This document shows positions 36,157 to 46,620 of a stretch of 64,000 nucleotides of DNA, in pieces. The DNA comes from Dastarcus helophoroides (taxonomy: Eukaryota > Arthropoda > Insecta > Coleoptera > Bothrideridae), in the NCBI GenBank assembly GCA_028583605.1, contig CM053333.1, positions 11,865,638-11,929,637 of the forward strand. Direction: 5' to 3'. The position numbers and the translations under genes were made by a program. Every line of letters begins with the position of its first letter. Within the stretch, counting starts at the first letter, position 1. The notes under the pieces are model-generated. The model had not been told where the DNA came from, ran no database searches, and was given only the letters and a program-made list of their open reading frames with translations.

Positions 36157-39100
36157 CTAATTATCTTTTTTAAGGTTTTCCTCATCTTTGTCATCAGTGC
36201 TAGTGACATGGTTATCAAAATCGAACAATCTATTAATATGTTTTTCCAAATCCTCCACTGAAGTGGAACTGTTTATTTCAACAGCAATATCAACTTTGTT
36301 CAAACATTTTCTCTTGTTGAATTCATCATCGGCTTCCCCTACGTGTTGAGCAAACGAAGAGGCAGAATTGTATTGGACAGAATCCAGTTTTTGTCGTGGA
36401 GTGGGGGCACCATAGGAACGCGGATTACTGTCTATGCTGCTGCTACTATTTGCGCGTCTTCTTCCCTTAAATAAATGAACACAACCACCGAACCATTCTG
36501 ACAAGAGCGAAGCTGCTCCCATTAGGAATCCCGCTGCCAGTAAAAGGAACATACCTTGGGTGTCATCCAGAGTTAGAGCTCTATCGTCAACGGATAAAGC
36601 TTTTAGTTTGTTTTTGACAACATTTGCCTAAAAGAAAATGATTAGAAATCATTTAAGTGATTGGGGAAATTATAAACCGCCAGCAGCTTTCCAGTGGCAC
36701 TTCTCATCATCTGCCATTCTACGTCATTTTTGATTTTAATAAGAAAACCACTTTCTATAACTTTGTCTAGACCGATTGCTATTATTGTTGAATAAATTGA
36801 CTTCTTCGGAAATATTAGACTGATACCTGATGGAACGAAACATTCCTTACTTATATGAAAGACTGCTCTCTTGTTTCTAGAAAAATTAATCAGTTACAAA
36901 TTAATAGATAACTCCCAGTGATGTTTTCATAGCGATGTAAACCTGGTGCCAAACTTTGTTTCTCTAAATGCATTGATCAGTTATTTACTGTGATCTAATT
37001 ACTGTCATTCTAACTTCCCCTTATTCCTCTCTCGAAATTTCTTCATTTTCTTATCATAAATTACATAAATACATTATTAAACAATAAATCCTAATAATAA
37101 ATTTTATAAAAAATATTTATGAATAGAATACGTAATATTGTTGTATTATACCCAAGTTCTATATCCTCTTTTATATCTATCTTTGCAGAAAAAAAAATGG
37201 TTTCCTTTTTTGCCGCCTCTACTAAGTCTCCACGTAAGTATGCATCTGACGAAGGATGAAGTACGCACTTAAAGAATCAAAGTGTGGCAAGAATAATTAA
37301 TTTCATTTTGTCAATCTTGCTGATTTCGTACATACGTTGTTGAGAAATTTGTCCTAACTATGTAATCTAGTTGATACTGCGAACCAAGATAAGCATAAGG
37401 CCAGAAAAATGCCCTTGTTATATTTCTTAACCCGGATTCGATGTCTGGCAGAAGTTCCATATCTTTGAGAACTTTTTCAGTCATTGGATCGCTGGAATTG
37501 GAGAAACGATCGCTCCAACCATCTTTGTCTGAAAATGAATTAGTATCAATGCAGTTACCTTTAAATAAATGTGTATAACAAATCAACCATATCACCAATA
37601 AATAAATAGCAGTAAATAAATAACATACACATGGGTGGTTCTCTACTAACTGGAAAATTCTGTATAAAACGCTGCAAAAAGATAACATCTTTAAGGTCTT
37701 ATTATTAATATTTGATTCGGTGCAAAAGTAGAGGTCAAATAACATCTGATGCCATTTTAAAAATGCCATGAGACTGTTTTTGAACGCATGGAACAAGTTT
37801 TAACATTGCAAAATATGTCGACAAATTGCAGTACAGATTTTAGTTTTTTATTTTTGTTTTTTGTCTTTTATCTACTTTCAATTTGTACTTCCAAAACTAG
37901 ATTATTCTTATTTTAATATTTGAAGCTTTTTTTGAAACGGAAAAAATTTCTTTGTCAAACATACCAGGGGACTGTTTTTGGATATGATTTGAATGTCAAA
38001 GAAAAAAGAAAGCATAAATAGCAGTCTCTAGCATCTCAATAGTGTCAGATATTATGCAGTTCTTTGATCTTGCACAAAAATTTTAACAAAAATACCTGAA
38101 AAATACCAAACATATCTGAAAAAACGTGCGGACAATGATTTTTCAATTAGTAGACAATCACCCATATCCATATATGTTGTCTGGGTACAAACAATTGCCA
38201 TTATTTTTTTCTGAATCATAATTTTTTTGTCTGGAGTAATTCTAAATCGAATTTAGTGGGATTTTCTCTGAAACATGCATCATTTTTTAAGCAATTAGAC
38301 TATTTTAATGAATCTAAACCATACAATAACATTTTTTGAAGTCAAAGGGCACATAAGTGATGACGAAATGCACTAAAGCTGAAAGCGCTGATCAACCATT
38401 ATCCGCTGCCTGTATAGAAAATTTATTAAAAAACCAGTTTGAGCTATTAAAAAGTGACTTAAAAACCGAAGTAAGACAAACTATGCAGGACGAGTTAAAA
38501 TTGTTGTATGATCGCATTGATAAATTAGAGATTGAACTGAAGCTTGCAAAAAGGGAAATTGCTGCATTAAAAGAAGCGCAACCCATCGCAACCAGGAATG
38601 AGTCTTCCCTCGAGTTTGAAGACGTGATGCGAAAGACAAAAACGGGCTAAGAATATCATTATGTTTAACGCAAAAGAGGAATGGGGAATTTGGAAGCAGG
38701 AAAGCTTAATTCGGCACTGGCGCATGGTATCGGATATATTGCGAGTTATTAATCCTTCTATTAACGCTGAAGAATTGGAAATACAAAGACTTGGTCATGC
38801 CGTAGAAGCCAATACATCCAGGCCCCTAAGAGTTATACTGGCTACCGATTCAGATGTCTCAAAAACTATTAAATTGGCTAATAATTTGAGAAGCCATGAG
38901 CAATATAAACGGATTAGACTTTCATATGACAAAACCAGAAAACAACAAAATGCATACAAAGCACTAAAAAATGAATTAAATACAAGAATGGAGAAGTTAA
39001 TCTTAGGATTGTTTACAACCAGGGCGTTCCAAGGATTACCAACGGAAAGGCTTTAAACTAAATTCCCCCGATTCTGAAATAATTTCCCCCCATACATACT

Positions 39101-42100
39101 ATCAAAATGTGAGAGGTTTACGATCCAAAATTCTTTTGTCTTATAGCAATTTATCATTGTGTAATTATGAAATAGTTGCATTAACTGAAACGTGGCTTAA
39201 CTCAGATATACAATGCTTTGAGTTGTTTTTTAATAATTTCACAGTGTTTCGTAAGAAGAGGGAGTATAGTTTTCTCAATGTGGCTAGAGGAGGTGGTGTC
39301 CTCCTCGCAATTTCTGATCAATTTCAAACCTCTGAACTTAATTTTAGTCATATAACTGAAGCAATCCCATTAGTTGATATTTGTGGAGTCAAAGTTACTT
39401 TGCATTCTAATGTAGTGATCTTTGTCTTGGTTGTTTATATACCTTCACCCTGTAAATTAGCTGAGTACGAGCTATTTTTTGAATTACTTGAACACTCTAA
39501 TTTTAGGTTTAACTGTGACAAACTGATGATTATTGGTGATTTCAATATTAGAATTTTTAATACCCCAAATGACTACTTTATGCCAATCAAGAATTGCATG
39601 CAAATTCAGGACCTTCATCAATGCAATAATGTATTAAATTCCTCCGACAGGCTAATGGCTTATTATTATCAAGTTTTAATTGTCATGTTTTGAAATCCAC
39701 ATTTCCTTTAGTTCCTGACGATGCATATCATCCTGCGCTTGACATGAATGTTACTCCATCTTAGTGACGGCTGGTGACTTTTTAACAGGGGTGCGCAGAT
39801 GCAAAAATATTAGTAGTTAAGAGTTTAGGTGACTCCAGTGTCATAGCAAGATATTAAATTTAAAAAAAAAAACAAAAGGGACACAAAAGGTGTGATATTT
39901 AATAGTATTTTTACGAATTAAATTTAATTACCATCTTATAATTTCCATTTCATGAAAACTACATTTGAAAATAAAATATATTTTATTACAAGGTTCTAAT
40001 TAAACTCTACAAAAACACAAAAAAAAATATTTTTTAAAACAAAATCCGCTCTACGATCTTTTAAAGAAATAAAGTCTTCATTACTTTTTCATCAAAATTG
40101 TTTAAATCCATCTCTTTGTGAATAGCGGTACTATTGGCAGTTAGGCCTGTGGGCGGGACAATTAGCAATCGCAATCAGATCAGCCGGGATCTATGCATTT
40201 AGCATCATAAGGCGCGTACTGATTTGAATGTGCATGCGCTGAGTCAAAGCAAATGCACATTCGCATTCAAATCTGGACGTGCCATTCACAATGACTCGGA
40301 GCATGTTTAACTTCTCGCGAGCGACCGCGAACGCGCATGGCCTGAGCCGACGGCTGTCGGTCTCTGGCTCCTCTCAAAAGAAATATATCGTGCATGTGTG
40401 CTCAGTATGGACGGATTTTTGTTAATCTCCAAATCTACAGTAGTCTAACGCATGCACCAGAATGGACAGTGTTCCTTACTGTGAAGAGTTTTTGCCAAAT
40501 AACGGTTTCAATAAAGACAGAATGGAGTAATCTAATGAAGAATGCTTACAATTAATTGATTTGTACGAACAACATCCCATTTTGGGGGATGCAAAATATT
40601 CCTTCCATTCCTCTAAAAATAAAAAGGCAGATGCCTGGGATAAAATGGCCGATAAGTTAAATCGGTAGGTAAATAATGTAAAACAAAAAATAACTATTAT
40701 TTTTGAGAAGACATGCACGAATGACCGGAAAGGAGTGAAACAACACACATGCGTGCGGGGCAATAAATGTCTACAAATGTTCTGAGTTGGTACACATGCA
40801 TATGCATGTGTATGCGCTTGGACTCAACACATGCACATTCAAGTCAGTACGCGCCTATAAACGTAAATACACACTCCAAACTCTGACTCGTACTCACCAT
40901 TTGGCAATATCGCACATGCGCGGAGCGGCGTACCCCGGGTTAGCTTTAACGTGATGTTCTGTAGTTTATTTCTCCGTATCCCGTGAAGACTGTTCACAGG
41001 CATCGCACGGCACCCTCGCTAGGAGCATAATTCTGCGCGCACCAACTTATTTAAATTTCCTTATAATATTTAATATATATGATGGAATCAAATGTTGGTG
41101 TATTTTATTCCAAGTCATTCACAAGTACTATTAGTTAATTAATATGTCATTATAATGTGTTTAAAAATGTGATAAATCCAAGTCTTTTACATTAAACAGA
41201 AAAACGCTCATTTGACGAGGAGCGCGCGCTCTTTCGCTCTTTAAGACCAGCAGCCACTGCTCTATCTTGTCAACAGTTTATTAATTTTGATGTTAATCAT
41301 CATGGCCAATTATTTAATTTTTAAAAGGCGAACTACCTACTGCTATATGATTTATTATCTAATATTGACTGGAGTATACTGGAACCATTTAATGACGTGA
41401 ACATTGCCTGCTCTACCTTCTACGAAATCGTGACGAATACATTTGAATCTGCTATTCCGAGATGTACACCGAAATTAAATTGTCGTACATGCTATCCACC
41501 ATGGTTCGATTCCCATTTAATAAAGTTATTAAAATTTAAAGGCAACTTACACAAAAATTATAAGCGTACTCGCAATTCCAATGTATATGAGAACTTTAAA
41601 TACTATAGAGCATTGTGCAAAAAAATAGCTAACCCAGTAACACTCATAATTCAGATAATACGGCTACCAAATATTTCTCTCATTTTTCTGATACCGTCTC
41701 TATTCTGAATATAACTGAAGCGGAAATATTAAAGGCACTAAAACGGTCAAAGGATAAGTTTACTTCTGGACCCAGAGATATTCCCAGCTTTCTGCTGAAA
41801 GATCGTGCTAACGTGTTTTCTGAACCGCTCACTATTCTATTTAATTTGTCTCTAAAAACATCTGAATTTCCGTCGCAGAGGAAACGGCGTGCTTTATTCC
41901 AGTGTTTAACAAGGGTACTACAACGCAAGTAAGTAACTACAGACCAATTTCGCTACTTTGTAACTTTGCAAAGATATTTGAGTCGATTTTATACAGACGT
42001 ATACATGCATCAATAAAAATTTTTATATCTGAGAATCAGCATGGTTTCGTTGAGAAACGATCTACTGTAACAAATTTAGCTTCTTTCTCTCAGTATGTGG

Positions 42101-44589
42101 CTGAAATCATTCACCGTAATGGACAAGTTGATTGTGTATACACAGACTTTCAGCCTTTGATCAAATTGATCATTTGTAAAAATTGCCACTGTATGGATTT
42201 TCAGACCGGCTGATACACTTTTTTATGTCATACCTAACAAATAGGGAACAATTTGTCAAATATCGAAATATTAAATCTAACACGTTTAGCTCAACATCGG
42301 GAGTTCCACAAGGTCCGAATCTCGGTCCTTTGATCGTTGTCTTATTCATCAATGATATTGTTTCTGTTATAAAATCCTCCAAACTACTTTTTGCAGATGA
42401 CTTAAAATTCTTTAGTTCCATATCTTCTAATGAAGACTGTGTATTAATTCAAAGAGACATTGATGCTGTTGTTAAATGGTGCAATGGTAATCGGCTTTCT
42501 TTAAATGTATTTAAATGTAATGTTGTTTCCTACTCAAGAAAAATCAATATAATCAAGCGTGAGTATGAAATTAATAATGTCATTTTAAACAGATGTGAAT
42601 CCATAAGGGATCTAGGAGTTATTATGGATAGTAGTTTTAACTTTGCTTTGCACTAATGTGCAAAGTAAATAATAATGTTACAGCTTTCTTGTTTTTAGAA
42701 TCCTTACAATTTCTACACAGAATGCCATATGTTTTATATGCTGATGAAAGTGCCTCGGTAATCCGAGGCACTTTCATCAGCATATAAAACATATGGCATT
42801 CTGTGTAGAAATTGTAAGGATTCTAAAAACAAGAAAGCTGTAACATTATTATTTCAGTCGCTAGTACTAACACGTCTTGAATATGGCTCCAATATAGTTT
42901 CCAATATATAATACTCAAATCTCATCGTTGGAGTCAATTCAAAGGTGTTTCCTCAAATTCTTGTGTTTCATTCAAGATGGTGTCTACCCAGCTAGAGGCT
43001 GTGACCATAACGTTCTTTTAAATCGCTTCAATTTCCATAGTCTACAAACCCGAAGAATAATACATGGAATGAATTTCTTATACGGACTCCTCAATAATTG
43101 TATAGATTGTCCAAACTTACTTTTCAAGAATAACTTTTTGGTGCCAAGACAGAGTGCAGGATCAAAACAAATGTTTTATTGTGAGAATAGTCGCACTAAT
43201 TCTATGGGCAGGTCTCCGCTAGTGATTCTTACTAAATATGATAATGGTATTGCGGACAGTTTTGATTTCCATTCAGACAGTCGGGCTGAATTGAGAAAAA
43301 TTATTGAAGAGACATTTAGACACATTTCCTTATAATAAGTTTACTTGTATTTATCTAATAATTAGTGTTTCCTCCTTTGTTCTCTCCGGGTAATTATTTT
43401 GTATCATTGATAATTATTTATTTTTTCTTATCATTAAGTGCATCTACTCCCATCAATTTTAATTTTTAATTTTGTTTCTGTAATTGGGGCCTAAACCCTG
43501 TTGAAACATAATAAACTATTATTATTACTATAAGTCTTTTTCTAGCAGATATATTCGAGCCTTATTGCAAGCATGGTTATTATAAATTTTAGACCACGCA
43601 TTTCTTTACAAAAAATATTTAAATATTATTCTTTTATGAGTGATAGTTTGGGAGATACCGCAGCTTCAAAATTTGTAAAAAAAATATTTCTTTTCTGGGG
43701 CGATTTTGGGAAGACTAAACCAATTTCGGTAGGACTTCTACTGAAAGGTGAACTGGTTTAGGGTATGTTTCCTCGATTTGACGTTAAGCAACATTTTTAT
43801 TGAAGGTCAAAAATCACAAAAATCAGTTTTTCGTAAATGTTTTTTAAACAGTGCTATTTCAAAACTAGTAATTACAATCAATATTTACTCGTTTGTGGGG
43901 AAGGAACGTCTATAAAAATTGTTGAGATATGCATAACTAAAGTTTTTAAGTCTTTGAAAAAACTCTCTTAAATCGAATTCTAATTCACCATAAAAAAACT
44001 GAGTAAGAATAAAAAATATCAATTTTTTAATTCATATTACCTAGAGTTCCAATCTGAAATCTTCCACTTATCAGCTGTTTAATAGAATCAACTGTGGCTG
44101 GATATATGGGTAATGTCACAAAAGCTATGATCGATCCAGTGTAACAAGCCGTGATAATTATTGTAAATATCCAGTAGAAACCTACAATATGTAAAAATGT
44201 AGTTAGCAAGCAATAGCAATGCACTGATAGTACCTATCAATAGCCTGGTGGTAAGTTTTGATGACTTACTCCAAGAATATTCTCCAACGAAAGCAAATGC
44301 ATTTGTAAATGTTCCAAAAACATACCAAAACATATTTTCCACTTCTCCCGGTTTCCTCAGTAAGTGTTTCAAACTGTGTCTGTCAGAAAATGATAGTGGA
44401 AAAATGGCCAGTAAGTATACTAATGTTAAGGTCAGCCACACAGTCCACTGGAAAGGTCCCATTATAGCTCTGTACCTGCACGGTGATTTTTAGGTAAGAA
44501 TAATGTTTCTTCTGTTCTATCAAAAGCTCTCTTTCTCTGTCTTCTCTTTCTCCCTCTCTTCCCTCTCCTTCACACCATCTCTCACTCTG

Positions 44590-44631
<42 letters not shown>

Positions 44632-46074
44632 CCCCTCCTTCCTCCTTCCCTCCTCACTCTCTCTATCACTCTCTATCGAATACAAAAAATACGTTATGCA
44701 ATAATGGTCTAATTAAGAAAAATGTGGAAAAAATTCCTCAAGAAGCTTGAAGGTTTTTGACGGTGCCTTAATTGATAAACATGTGAATTTATTTAAAAAT
44801 TACCTTGGAAGCGCTGTTGAAGTTAAAGTGATGAATGTTGCGCAATCCTGAAGATAAACGTTCGAAGTATCAACCTTCTCCACAGCTTGGGAAGATAAGT
44901 AAATTCCAGCCATTCCAATATTCGCCTTCTTGCTAGCAATAATTTTAATTACTGCTTCAACTGGCCTAAAAATGACGATGTTTTATAAAGCGAGACCAAA
45001 CGTTAACTGACCCTATGGTCGTCGAGTCTTTTGCCTCTTTGAAATCCGTTGTAAAGTTAAACATACTGGCTAGAAGATTAGCGATTCTAATTTCGATACC
45101 TTCCCATTCGATGTCGTCATTTTCATCCCGACTTCTAAAATCCAAAGTGATCGTAACTTGATGAGTGTACTACCTCTACTTTACTTTCTGATGGCGAAGG
45201 GTGGCCGATGGCCAACTGCTATGGCGAATCTGTGTCCTGCAAATCCTTGCGTGATTTTGTTGGGGAATAAGTCTACATCAAGTCGCGAAAATTTATTTCG
45301 CCTCCAAGACGTTAGTACTCGGTGCTTACTAGAACCAAGACCATCGATGTAGAGCATGTGGGTATACAATATGTATGGTCTTTCCTGTAAGATAAGCATG
45401 CATATATGCATATACCGCTCGATCAGGCGACTTACTTCAGCGATTCCAACAATTTTATCAGATTGAGAAATCACCAGTAGATTGACGAAGATCTGCGAAA
45501 AACTGCTAGCTAAAAACTCATAAACCCTCCATTGAGAGGACCTTGCGATAACAACAACTTTGCTTTTACTTTGTTCCCCAATAACATCCTTGCAACGCAT
45601 TACATCATTTATAATAAGAATGTAATTAACACAACTATCAGTTTCCATAAGAAGATTTTTATTTAATAACTGGAAATTACTATCAATTTGACCGTGTTTA
45701 TGCACAAATGGATAATGTCTGAGAAGTAATGAAAGTAACCTTCTACTTTTGGAATCATTGTTAATATCATAGAGTATCACTGTGGTACAACCTGATAGAT
45801 ATCGTCTGGCAATCTCGTTAACCAAATGGGAAAATGAAGATTCCTGATCAAACGGTTTAACCTTACCAAAGAAGGCATCTGACCATTTCTCTATTTGAGG
45901 TTTCTCGTGCGATTTTTGCAATGCTCTCTTGTGGAATCCATTTTGCGTTAAGTTTTTATTTGCGTATGAGATGTTCAGAGAAAATAGCAAATAAAGAATG
46001 ACTCCGGAAGTTACTGTTGCTGTATTCATTGCGGTTTTAACTAAAGAAATAGTTTTTAGACAGATAGCTTCCAC
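36157..46074 (-). CDS. Ir21a: Ionotropic receptor 21a (cool-sensing IR)
   Basis: Eight exons on - join in frame: 46074-45185, 45134-45012, 44965-44804, 44475-44234, 44181-44041, 37528-37336, 36876-36678 and 36627-36157 (stop), about 806 residues. Hallmarks: LYIDGLGSS and LTSWRRNKFSR in the N-terminal domain, DIEWEGIEI and IGMAGIYLSSQ in the ligand-binding lobes, RYRAIMGPFQWTVW entering TM1 (about 400-421), GEVENMFWYVFGTFTNAF in the pore region, TM2 around 473-497 (FYWIFTIIITACYTGSIIAF) and TM3 at about 676-696. In Drosophila Ir21a works with Ir25a and Ir93a in cool sensing, and the mosquito orthologue guides heat seeking. The start is either 46074 or the internal Met at 46029, which fits a signal peptide better. 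The 6.5-kb intron between exons 5 and 6 holds a nested transposon stack. No frame break was seen. Confidence 0.94.
39762..41259. mobile_element. hAT-type element nested in the LINE, 1.5 kb
   Basis: The left end TAGTGACGGCTGGTGACTTT and the right end (reverse complement CAGTGGCTGCTGGTCTTAAA) form the short terminal repeats. The flanks are CTCCATCT (39754-39761) and CTCTATCT (41260-41267), an 8-bp duplication with one change. Removing the element and one flank copy restores an uninterrupted LINE frame across the site. No transposase frame is visible outside the inner element. Confidence 0.85.
40210..40856. mobile_element. Harbinger-like element nested in the hAT, with a MADF-like coding remnant
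   Basis: The ends AGGCGCGTACTGATTTGAAT and (reverse complement) AGGCGCGTACTGACTTGAAT match over about 38 bp. ATA flanks both sides (40207-40209 and 40857-40859), compatible with a 3-bp duplication. On +, about 40460-40665 reads SNEECLQLIDLYEQHPIL followed by a KKADAWDKMADKLN motif. This is a MADF/Myb-SANT-like DNA-binding domain, a type often encoded by PIF/Harbinger elements. A stop precedes it, so it is a remnant. Confidence 0.78.
42667..42854. repeat. Perfect inverted repeat, 92-bp arms, 4-nt loop, inside the LINE
   Basis: 42667-42758 and 42763-42854 are exact reverse complements by hand comparison, with loop TAAT. The right arm continues in frame into the LINE C-terminal region (LLFQSLVLTRLEYGS). 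The left arm is its inverted copy and interrupts the frame after 42656. Thus the left arm is the intruder, created by an inversion-duplication event. Confidence 0.93.
44565..44665 (+). repeat. CT-rich microsatellite in an Ir21a intron
   Basis: CT dinucleotide runs with TTCTC interruptions, between Ir21a exons 3 and 4. Open frames on either strand here are repeat artefacts. Confidence 0.9.
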
Positions 46075-46620
46075 CGGTGTTGATTGTTTTAAAAATGTAT
46101 TTGTTGCAGGTGCGGCTTGATTTATATTTTATGCTCTGATTCGGTCGACTGCTTAGTTACGTTATCTATCTAATTTTAATTTAACACAGCGTACAGGTTT
46201 GGTAAAAAAAACTCAATATGTGTCTTATAATTTATTTATAATTTAATGATTAAATTATCACTCACTGGTTTAATCAATTTTAAATAACTATGATAAAAGA
46301 ATAAATAGACATTATATTACACCTAAAAGTACATCGCTAACAAGCGATCAATCGACTATATCATATGCGGGGAGGATGGAATAACCGTATTTACATTTTT
46401 TTTAATGGATCGAAACACATAGTACAATATTTACAATTAGCTAATTTACCAGGTCATTCCGCTCATAGTGCGTGTTGACGAGATATGATGTTCTGTCTTA
46501 GACATGACATCTCATAAACACGATAGTGCAATTCGTACGGAATCAGTGTAATAAAATATAAACACACATCATGGCCAAACTTGATAATTTTCTATCCATT
46601 TTAATTGGTCCAAAGTCAGC
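46075..46620. other. Short intergenic between CDA5 3' end and Ir21a start
   Basis: Both genes are on the minus strand. The CDA5 stop is at 46621 and the Ir21a ATG at 46074, 546 bp apart. The first minus-strand AATAAA after CDA5 is at 46236-46231, so the CDA5 3' UTR may reach into the Ir21a promoter. No promoter motif was assigned. Confidence 0.5.

Larger units (their letters stand above)
38300..43530 (+). mobile_element. Near-full-length LINE in the Ir21a intron, antisense to the gene
   Basis: ORF1 remnants lie at 38357-38650 (coiled coil) and 38661-39056. The AP-endonuclease starts near 39109 (NVRGLRSKIL, ALTETWL, IIGDFNI). After the inserted hAT, 41303-41708 continues ORF2. Reverse transcriptase lies at 41902-42213 and 42183-42656 (YRPISLL, GVPQGPNLGPL, FADDLKFF), and the C-terminal region ends at 43335. 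The tail at about 43505-43530 is an ATT-rich microsatellite, as in CR1/jockey-type LINEs. Frameshifts and the internal inversion at 42667-42854 make it inactive. Confidence 0.87.

Noticed and set aside
40476..40763. 95-codon minus-strand frame
   Set aside because: Opposite strand of the MADF-like remnant, which has the recognisable motif on +.
44383..44712. Frames rich in ER or SLSL
   Set aside because: Translation of a CT microsatellite between Ir21a exons.
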